Source: Nitrospirota bacterium (GTDB lineage: Bacteria > Nitrospirota > Nitrospiria > Nitrospirales > Nitrospiraceae). Taken from it: a stretch of DNA of 12,338 bases. Below the pieces are notes generated by a model. That model was not told where the DNA came from and made no database searches. It saw only the letters and a list, made by a program, of their open reading frames with translations. Shown here one piece after another: positions 6,846-12,338 of the stretch. The number at the start of each line of letters is the position of its first letter. Position 1 is the first letter of the stretch. The position numbers and the translations under genes are program-made. Location of the stretch: contig JACRQB010000140.1 in NCBI GenBank assembly GCA_016222925.1, positions 1-12,338 of the forward strand, given 5' to 3'.

Positions 6846-8543
6846 CTATTCGCACCCTGCCGCTCGTATGTCTCGGATACGCAACTGAATCCGATCCTGG
6901 CCGTTCCAGTGATTCAGTTCCGGGGTAAAGGCCACATCGATCGGCGTCTTCAGGGACAATCCACGATCTTCCAGGGACTTCATCCCGAATCCAATACTAT
7001 CAAACGGCAGAGATCCAGCCTGCCGAACAGTCATCTTCAAATGTTTCTCTCCGACGACGCGAGCATTGAGGACGTTCAAACCCCTGACGGCAAACGTCGG
7101 CTCGGGATTCCCCGCGCCGAATGGGTGCAGCGTCCCGATTTCACGAATCAGTTGTAGCGTGACCTCGGCCAAGCGCAGCTCAGAATCCAGATGCAGCATG
7201 GGAACGCTGTGAGTATTCCGGATCCACGTCTCGGCCGTTGCGGAAAAGCGTTCGGCAAATTCAGGCAACCGCCCCTCCTGGATCGTGACCCCAGCCGCGC
7301 TGGGATGGCCACCGAACGCCATGAGGAGGTCTCGACAGCCGGCTAACGCCTGATAGAGGTCGAACCCTGGCACAGTCCGAGCCGACCCTTTCCCGATGCC
7401 GTCTTCATTCACGGCAATAACGACCGTCGGACGATGAAAGCGCTCCATGATGCGGGCCGCGACGATGCCAACGACCCCGAGATGCCACCCTCGTGCATAC
7501 AGCACAATGCCGCCCGGCAACTCCCGTGATTCCACCTGCGTTACTGCTTGCTCCACAATATCAGCCTCAAGTTCACGGCGGGCTCGATTCAACTGCTCAA
7601 GCTCTTCAGCCAACTCTTTGGCTTCCCGTTCCGACTCTGTCGTCAGAAGTCTGACCCCTTTGATCGCGTCATCTAAGCGCCCTGCGGCATTGAGCCGAGG
7701 CCCAAGTTTAAACGCGATGGTCTCCGCTGTGCACTCACGACTAATACCGGCAACCTGCTTCAAGGCCCGTAGGCCGCAGCGGGCACCGCGCGAAAGATGA
7801 ACCAGACCTTCTCGAACGAATAGTCGATTTTCGTCTTGTAACGGAACCACGTCGGCGATCGTGGCAAGCGCGACCAAATCCAAGAGCGACTCCAACGGCA
7901 CCGAACCGGAGCCGTATTTCATCCCATACGCCTGCGCCACCTTGTACGCCAGACCACCGGAACAGAGCCCGTGAAAAGGATACCGCGCTTCGGGCCGATG
8001 CGGATTCATCACCGCCAACGCAGCCGGCATCTCCATATCGCTTTGATGGTGATCGGTCACGACCACGTCGATCCCCAATTGATTAGCGAGGCTAATTTCA
8101 TGGTGCGACGTGGTCCCGCAATCGGACGTCACTAATAGAGAAACACCCTCCTCTGCCAAGGTCCGAACCGCCCTCTCATTCAATCCATACCCTTCACGCA
8201 GACGATGAGGAACATAGGCACGGACTTCGGCACCGAGACCACGGAAGAATGAAAGATAAATGCTTGTGGCGGACATGCCATCCACATCGTAATCGCCGTA
8301 AAAACAGACGACTTCACGACGTTGCATGGCCTGATGCAGACGGTCAACCGCCCGTTCCATGTCGGGGATTAAGAAAGGATCATGAGTTCGGAGAGGAGAC
8401 ATCCAGGCTGTCGCCTGGTCCACGTTCATCACACCCCGATTGAGTAACAACGAAGCAGTCGCCGAGGAAATCGACAACGCCTTTGACAAGAGGCCGCGTT
8501 GGAGGGGATCAACGTGAGAAAATACCCAGAGCTTAGACTTCAT
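6846..8543 (-). CDS. recJ: Single-stranded-DNA-specific 5'-3' exonuclease RecJ
   Basis: This 565-residue DHH/DHHA1 exonuclease degrades single-stranded DNA 5'-3' in recombination, mismatch and base-excision repair. The Mn2+-site motifs are all present: FYGDYDVDG (81-89), TSDCG (139-143), VTDHH (162-166) and DLVALATIAD (222-231). GPRLNAAGRLDDA follows, then GGHPSAAG (411-418) of the DHHA1 domain and a C-terminal OB-like domain with IGTLHPFGAGNPEP. Start ATG 8543-8541 is set by AAGGAG 7 bases upstream. The frame is open to TTG 8633, but that would add a false hydrophobic leader and begins on the promoter's own -35. It is the first gene of a recJ-rel unit (3-bp gap). Length is normal and no motif is missing. 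Confidence 0.95.
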   Translation of the reverse strand: MKSKLWVFSHVDPLQRGLLSKALSISSATASLLLNRGVMNVDQATAWMSPLRTHDPFLIPDMERAVDRLHQAMQRREVVCFYGDYDVDGMSATSIYLSFFRGLGAEVRAYVPHRLREGYGLNERAVRTLAEEGVSLLVTSDCGTTSHHEISLANQLGIDVVVTDHHQSDMEMPAALAVMNPHRPEARYPFHGLCSGGLAYKVAQAYGMKYGSGSVPLESLLDLVALATIADVVPLQDENRLFVREGLVHLSRGARCGLRALKQVAGISRECTAETIAFKLGPRLNAAGRLDDAIKGVRLLTTESEREAKELAEELEQLNRARRELEADIVEQAVTQVESRELPGGIVLYARGWHLGVVGIVAARIMERFHRPTVVIAVNEDGIGKGSARTVPGFDLYQALAGCRDLLMAFGGHPSAAGVTIQEGRLPEFAERFSATAETWIRNTHSVPMLHLDSELRLAEVTLQLIREIGTLHPFGAGNPEPTFAVRGLNVLNARVVGEKHLKMTVRQAGSLPFDSIGFGMKSLEDRGLSLKTPIDVAFTPELNHWNGQDRIQLRIRDIRAAGCE

Positions 8544-8604
8544 CCCCAATCTCCTTAATGGCCTGGGCCACACACATACTCCCAATAACAGGAGAACGAG
8601 GAAG

Positions 8605-8633
8605 ACTGTAATAAGGGGCTTCTTCTTTGTCAA
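8605..8633 (-). promoter_or_regulatory. recJ-rel promoter
   Basis: On the minus strand a perfect TTGACA (8633-8628) is followed after 17 bp by TACAGT (8610-8605, 4 of 6). Transcription would start near 8598, giving a leader of about 55 bases that contains the AAGGAG site of recJ. Confidence 0.55.
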
Positions 8634-8688
8634 ACCGAAGGACGTGAAGGAACTGGCAGGGTGACTCGAGGGAGAGCTGGCGGTGGCG

Positions 8689-8886
8689 CTATTCCCCTCC
8701 CTTTTGGACGTAATTCTTCACAAATTCTTCAGCGTTCTTTTCAAGGACATCATCGATCTCATCGACCAGCTTGTCGATATCTTCCTTCAGCTTCTTGCCG
8801 GTCTCGACCACCTTGGGGTTGGCCTTAACCTCCTCTTTGCCCTGCGGTTCTCGTCGGGGCTCTTGCTTCCGTTCCTGTTTTTCCAT
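8689..8886 (-). CDS. pup: Prokaryotic ubiquitin-like protein Pup
   Basis: This 65-residue protein is the small modifier that the ligase PafA attaches by its C-terminal Glu to substrate lysines, marking them for the Mpa/ARC ATPase and the bacterial 20S proteasome. The N-terminal half is charged, Lys/Glu-rich and probably disordered. Residues about 30-58 form the helical, coiled-coil-prone segment that binds the ATPase (LVDEIDDVLEKNAEEFVKNY), followed by VQKGGE at the end. The last residue is Glu, not Gln, so deamidation by Dop would not be needed before ligation. The UBact type (ending in an RSGE-like tail) does not fit. GGGAGG lies about 8 bases before ATG 8886, and a promoter is found at 8951-8980. 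The neighbours are hppA and recJ; no proteasome, Dop, PafA or ATPase gene lies in the window. Confidence 0.9.
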   Translation of the reverse strand: MEKQERKQEPRREPQGKEEVKANPKVVETGKKLKEDIDKLVDEIDDVLEKNAEEFVKNYVQKGGE

Positions 8887-8950
8887 TCGAGCACCTCCCG
8901 TGGACCAGGGAAACCCTCGCGATCAGCCGACCATGGCCAATGGTAAGCTC

Positions 8951-8980
8951 ACCATACTCCAGGGTACTGAAACCCGTCAA
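8951..8980 (-). promoter_or_regulatory. pup promoter
   Basis: TTGACG (8980-8975, 5 of 6) and TATGGT (8956-8951, 4 of 6) on the minus strand are 18 bp apart, just after the hppA terminator. The start would be near 8944, about 58 bases before the pup ATG. It implies that pup is transcribed independently of hppA. Confidence 0.5.
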
Positions 8981-8990
8981 GACGAAGGGG

Positions 8991-9031
8991 AGAAACGAAA
9001 AGCGCCGTGTCCCAGCCGGGACACGGCGCTT
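8991..9031 (-). terminator. Intrinsic terminator of hppA
   Basis: Bases 9000-9013 and 9018-9031 form a perfect 14-bp GC-rich inverted repeat (core GCGCCGTGTCCC) around a 4-base loop. On the minus strand it is followed by TTTTCGTTTCT. It lies 49 bases after the hppA stop. This is a strong factor-independent terminator that separates hppA from pup. Confidence 0.88.
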
Positions 9032-9079
9032 CCTCATGTGAGTGAACCTCTATGGTATCGAGGGCGCAACCGCCCCTTA

Positions 9080-11134
9080 TTAGACGATTAACGACACGAT
9101 CAGCAACGCCACGATATTGATGACCTTGATCATCGGGTTCACCGCCGGTCCTGCCGTGTCCTTGTACGGATCACCGACCGTATCACCGGTGACCGCCGCC
9201 TTGTGCGTGTCGGTGCCCTTCAACCCCTGCTCTTCGATATACTTCTTCGCATTGTCCCAGGCGCCACCGCCGCTCGTCATCGAAATCGCGACGAACAGAC
9301 CGGTCACGATACTGCCGACCAATACGCCGCCGAGGGCTTGCGGCCCAAGCACCAATCCAACGATGATCGGCGACACCACCGGAATCAGACCTGGGATCAT
9401 CATCTTTTGAATCGCGGCCTGGGTCACGATGTCGACGCAGGTGCCGTACTCCGGCTTCCCCGTGCCTTCCATAATGCCCTTGATCGTCCGGAACTGCCGC
9501 CGCACTTCCTCCACGATCAAGCCTCCGGCTTCACCCACGGCCCTCATACAGAGTGCGCCAAAGATAAATGGCAACATGCCACCCAGAAACAGACCGACCA
9601 ACACTTTCGGGTTTGACAGATCGAACGCCGCCAGCGCGGGATTGTGTGCCGCGACCTCACGAGAATATTCCGCGAACAACACCACCGCCGCCAACGCGGC
9701 TGACCCAATCGCATAGCCTTTTGTCACCGCCTTGGTCGTATTGCCGACTGCATCCAACGGATCCGTGATGTCCCGAACTTCTTTGCCCAAATGCGACATT
9801 TCGGCAATGCCGCCCGCGTTGTCCGTGATCGGACCGAATGCATCGATCGCCACGACAATCCCGGCCATCGACAGCATCGAGACCGCCGCCACCGCCACAC
9901 CGTACAGGCCTCCCGATTCCGCGCCGCCGCAGACCCAGAAGCTGCCCAGGATCGCCGCCGCAATCACCACCACCGGCGCCGCCGTCGCCTGCATGCCGAC
10001 CGCCAGCCCCGCGATGATGTTCGTCGCATGGCCGGTTTCACTCGCTTTGGCGATATATTGCACCGGCTCATAGTTCTTCGACGTGTAATAATCGGTAATG
10101 AATACAAGCGCCAGCGTCACCGCCAATCCCATCAACGCGGCGATGTAGTAACTGAAGCCGCTGACACCCCCCACCCCGCCCATGATCATGAGGGTGATCG
10201 GGAGAAATGCCACGGCAGCGATCCCGCCGGCCACGAACAGCCCCTTGTAGAGCGCCGTCATGACCTCCCCACCCGGGCTCACCTTCACAAAGAGAACCCC
10301 GATGATCGTCGCAAAAATCGTCACGCCTCCTAAGACCAACGGATACAGAATTGGAGCAGTCGCCCCCTTAAACATCGTAAAAGCCAACACCATCGCCGCC
10401 ACTGTCGTCACGGCGTAGGTTTCGAACAGGTCTGCCGCCATACCGGCGCAGTCACCAACGTTGTCGCCCACGTTATCCGCGATGACCGCTGGGTTGCGAG
10501 GGTCGTCTTCCGGAATTCCCGCTTCGACCTTGCCGACGAGATCCGCACCCACATCCGCGGCCTTGGTGTAGATGCCGCCACCGACACGGGCAAACACCGA
10601 GATCAAGCTCCCGCCGAAACCAAGACTGAGGAGCGCATGGATCGCCTTCTCTTGCCCGGCGATTGATTGTGCGATCATATAGAAGGTCGTAATCGACAAG
10701 AGTCCCAGGCCGATCAGCAACAGACCCGTGACCGCCCCTCCTCGAAACGCGACGGTCAAGGCGGCATTCATGCCATCGTGGGCGGCTTGCGCTGTCCGCA
10801 CGTTAGCTCGCACGGCGATGATCATCCCCACATAGCCGGCAATCGACGACGCTCCCGCGCCGACCAAAAACCCGACCGCCGTCAGCAAGCCAAACTTGTC
10901 GGAGACGGCCCCAGCGGCCCAGAGCATGACGAAAAGCACCGCAGCCACATAGCCGACGGTCTTGTACTGTCGATTCATGTAGGCACTGGCACCTTCTTGA
11001 ATTGCCTTCGCAATTTCCTGCATCTTCGCATTGCCGGCATCAAGCTTGAACACCCACATCGCAAGGTACAACCCATAGGCAATACCAGCGAAGGCCGCGA
11101 CGATGGCAAACGTGATAATCGATGAATCACTCAC
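9080..11134 (-). CDS. hppA: K+-independent membrane-bound H+-translocating pyrophosphatase
   Basis: This 684-residue integral membrane pump couples hydrolysis of cytosolic pyrophosphate to proton export. About 16 hydrophobic helices are visible, as in the family. Substrate-site motifs are GGGIYTKAADVGADLVGK (185-202), DNVGDNVGDCAGMAADLFETY (220-240) and, near the C-terminus, the TGDTVGDPYKDTAGPA loop. At the position that decides potassium need, the sequence is GNTTKAVTKG with Lys468 and Thr471. The Lys (A460K of the family numbering) is the mark of the K+-independent class. The start is GTG 11134-11132, supported by AGGAGG 8 bases upstream. A strong terminator follows, so the gene is probably monocistronic. 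Proton rather than sodium transport is inferred from the K+-independent subtype. Confidence 0.96.
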   Translation of the reverse strand: MSDSSIITFAIVAAFAGIAYGLYLAMWVFKLDAGNAKMQEIAKAIQEGASAYMNRQYKTVGYVAAVLFVMLWAAGAVSDKFGLLTAVGFLVGAGASSIAGYVGMIIAVRANVRTAQAAHDGMNAALTVAFRGGAVTGLLLIGLGLLSITTFYMIAQSIAGQEKAIHALLSLGFGGSLISVFARVGGGIYTKAADVGADLVGKVEAGIPEDDPRNPAVIADNVGDNVGDCAGMAADLFETYAVTTVAAMVLAFTMFKGATAPILYPLVLGGVTIFATIIGVLFVKVSPGGEVMTALYKGLFVAGGIAAVAFLPITLMIMGGVGGVSGFSYYIAALMGLAVTLALVFITDYYTSKNYEPVQYIAKASETGHATNIIAGLAVGMQATAAPVVVIAAAILGSFWVCGGAESGGLYGVAVAAVSMLSMAGIVVAIDAFGPITDNAGGIAEMSHLGKEVRDITDPLDAVGNTTKAVTKGYAIGSAALAAVVLFAEYSREVAAHNPALAAFDLSNPKVLVGLFLGGMLPFIFGALCMRAVGEAGGLIVEEVRRQFRTIKGIMEGTGKPEYGTCVDIVTQAAIQKMMIPGLIPVVSPIIVGLVLGPQALGGVLVGSIVTGLFVAISMTSGGGAWDNAKKYIEEQGLKGTDTHKAAVTGDTVGDPYKDTAGPAVNPMIKVINIVALLIVSLIV

Positions 11135-11164
11135 TGGAAGTCCTCCTGCTGGTTAAACGCACTC

Positions 11165-11194
11165 CTTATGCCACACGGCTCCCCGTGGCTTCAA
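11165..11194 (-). promoter_or_regulatory. Possible hppA promoter
   Basis: TTGAAG (11194-11189) and CATAAG (11170-11165), each 4 of 6, are 18 bp apart on the minus strand, 30 bases before the GTG. The spacer contains the imperfect inverted repeat CCACGG/CCGTGTGG. Weak candidate only. Confidence 0.28.
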
Positions 11195-11354
11195 CCCATC
11201 CAACGTACATGCATGAGTGGGGAAACCTAAAGCGGTGCGGAGTCGAACTTGACGCTAATTACCTGAAAAACGCGCTCATTCTATTAGAGTTGGACTGGCC
11301 GGATCAAGACCAAATGCGAGGTGCCCGGAAACAGCTGCCCCGACTTCCAGCAGT

Positions 11355-12240
11355 CTCAAGTTCCACACTGTCGCAAACAATCTGAGCTCGCCGATGTTCC
11401 TCACCACTCCCCCAGGAGACCAGACTTGCCTGTTCGTTGTAGAACAGGGCGGCACCATTAGAGTTCTCGATCGGGCGACTGGCAGCGTGCTCTCGACATT
11501 TCTGACCGTGACCGGTATCACGAGCGGAGGGGAACGAGGATTGTTGGGGCTGGCCTTTGACCCAAACTACAATGCCAACGACCGGTGTTACGTCAATTAT
11601 ACGGATGCTAATGGCGCCATCGCCCGGTTTGTAGTGTCGGCACCGAACCCCAATGTCGCTGACCCAAATTCACGAGTCATCTTAGTCTCCATTCCCCATC
11701 CCAGGAACAGCCTGCATAAGTGGAACAGTCAATCCATTTGTCCTCAGCGGAGGGGATCAGCTGGTGTGGAGCTATGGGTTGCGGAATCCATGGCGATTTT
11801 CGTTTGATGGAGCTGATCTGTATATCGGAGACGTCAGCCAAGATGCCCGAGAGGAGATCAACGTGTCGCAAGGCCCCAATGCCGGGCGCGGACTCAATTA
11901 CGGTTGGCTGCTTATGGAAGGGCCACTTTGTTTCAATCCTACGACGAACTGCAATAGCGGGAGTCTAGCCTTGCCGGTGCTCGACTATCCTCATACAAAC
12001 AATCCTTGTGCAGCATCAGTGATCGGAGGCTACGTCTATCGAGGAACAGCAATACCAGTCATTCAGGGCACCTATTTCTACGCCGACTTCTGCGCCGGGT
12101 TTGTCCGTAGTTTCCGCTTCAATAACGGCTCTGCTCTCAAACAAACAGAATGGCCGCTGCTGGCTACCCCTTCAATCACCAGCTTCGGGCAGGACGGCTT
12201 AGCCCGGATTCCGCAGTCAATCGGTTTTGCTGTAGAGTAG
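11355..12240 (+). pseudogene. Decayed glucose/sorbosone dehydrogenase (PQQ-type beta-propeller) gene
   Basis: This is a remnant of a secreted soluble sugar-dehydrogenase-family beta-propeller (GSDH/YliI-like, PQQ-using in known members). Frame one gives LKFHTVANNLSSPMFL, LFVVEQGGTIRVLD and GERGLLGLAFDPNY, then stops matching near 11700. From 11701 homology continues in another frame with TVNPFV, YGLRNPWRFSFDG, LYIGDVSQDAREEINV, NYGWLLMEG, GGYVYRG and GTYFYADFCAG, to the TAG 12238-12240. The block between (about 80 residues in relatives, with the NHNGG and GDGG motifs of the active site) is absent. Upstream, homology runs in frame to about 11355, but an in-frame TAA (11256-11258) is met with no start codon other than ATG 11394, so the signal peptide and start are lost. 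The usual last strand (LY...VYRI) is not recognisable. Three lesions favour a true pseudogene. Confidence 0.8.
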
Positions 12241-12276
12241 ATGGCCAAATTCTCTTGTGAGCACAGGAGGTTTGGT

Positions 12277-12338
12277 ATGCGCGCTCGTCAGGTTTCCACG
12301 TCACCGCTGTATCCCAAGATTGGGTTTGCGTTTACTGA
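12277..12338 (+). CDS. Start of an unidentified gene (cut by the window edge)
   Basis: ATG 12277 is preceded by a strong AGGAGG with 6-base spacing, and the frame (MRARQVSTSPLYPKIGFAFT) is open to the end, 20 codons. An in-frame ATG at 12241 directly follows the dehydrogenase pseudogene stop but has no ribosome site. The basic start followed by a hydrophobic run could be the beginning of a signal peptide, but too little is visible to name a family. Confidence 0.5.
   Translation, partial: MRARQVSTSPLYPKIGFAFT

Noticed and set aside
5571..7157. Plus-strand frames opposite rel and recJ
   Set aside because: The opposite strand carries complete, motif-confirmed proteins; no independent start signals or family signatures are seen on the plus strand.
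8689..8886. UBact rather than Pup
   Set aside because: The helical core and the YVQKGGE end fit Pup; UBact proteins end differently and lack this core.
8825..9100. Open frames antisense to or overlapping pup and the terminator
   Set aside because: They lack ribosome sites and recognisable motifs and overlap the stronger pup gene, its promoter and the hairpin.
9117..11125. Several long plus-strand frames opposite hppA
   Set aside because: They are frame shadows of the GC-rich, conserved hppA gene; their compositions (runs of Arg, Pro, His) are typical antisense artefacts.
1..12338. CRISPR arrays, tRNA/rRNA genes, insertion sequences, attachment sites
   Set aside because: No regularly spaced repeats, transposase or integrase motifs, or tRNA-like cloverleafs were recognised on either strand.

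Overview
The window (about 57% GC by eye, densely coded) looks like a chromosomal segment of a Gram-negative-type, non-actinobacterial organism, most likely Nitrospirota (Nitrospira-like). The evidence for this is the mix of a K+-independent membrane H+-pyrophosphatase, a Pup (prokaryotic ubiquitin-like) gene outside Actinobacteria, a DUF192 protein and an M3 oligopeptidase. The taxonomic call is inference. No rRNA, tRNA, CRISPR array, insertion sequence or phage gene was seen.

Layout. 1-281 (-) is the 5' part of an unrecognised gene with its own promoter. 435-2231 (+) is an M3-family (PepF-like) oligoendopeptidase. 2310-2891 (-) is an RluE-type 23S rRNA pseudouridine synthase. 3066-3263 (+) is a bacterioferritin-associated ferredoxin whose promoter is overlapped by a near-perfect Fur-box-like palindrome. 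4167-3304 (-) is a likely two-gene unit: a small zinc-ribbon protein, then a flavodoxin-fold protein with an export signal. 4310-4786 (+) is a secreted DUF192 protein that may be translated from a leaderless mRNA. 8543-4811 (-) is recJ followed 3 bp later by a bifunctional ppGpp synthetase/hydrolase gene (rel). The rel gene is broken by an internal out-of-frame deletion that separates the intact catalytic half from the regulatory half. 8886-8689 (-) is pup with its own promoter. 11134-9080 (-) is hppA, ended by a strong hairpin terminator. 11355-12240 (+) is a decayed glucose/sorbosone dehydrogenase gene lacking its 5' end and an internal block. 12277 to the edge (+) is the start of an unidentified gene.

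How the genes fit together. Most are housekeeping: RNA modification, DNA repair, stringent response, membrane energetics and peptide turnover. Bfd points to iron-responsive storage mobilisation. Pup points to a Pup-proteasome system whose other parts (proteasome subunits, ligase, Dop, ATPase) are not in this window.

The points most worth following are the orphan pup gene with an encoded C-terminal Glu, the split rel gene, the presence of two genes with similar internal out-of-frame deletions (real decay or assembly error), the Fur-type control of bfd, and the exported flavodoxin.
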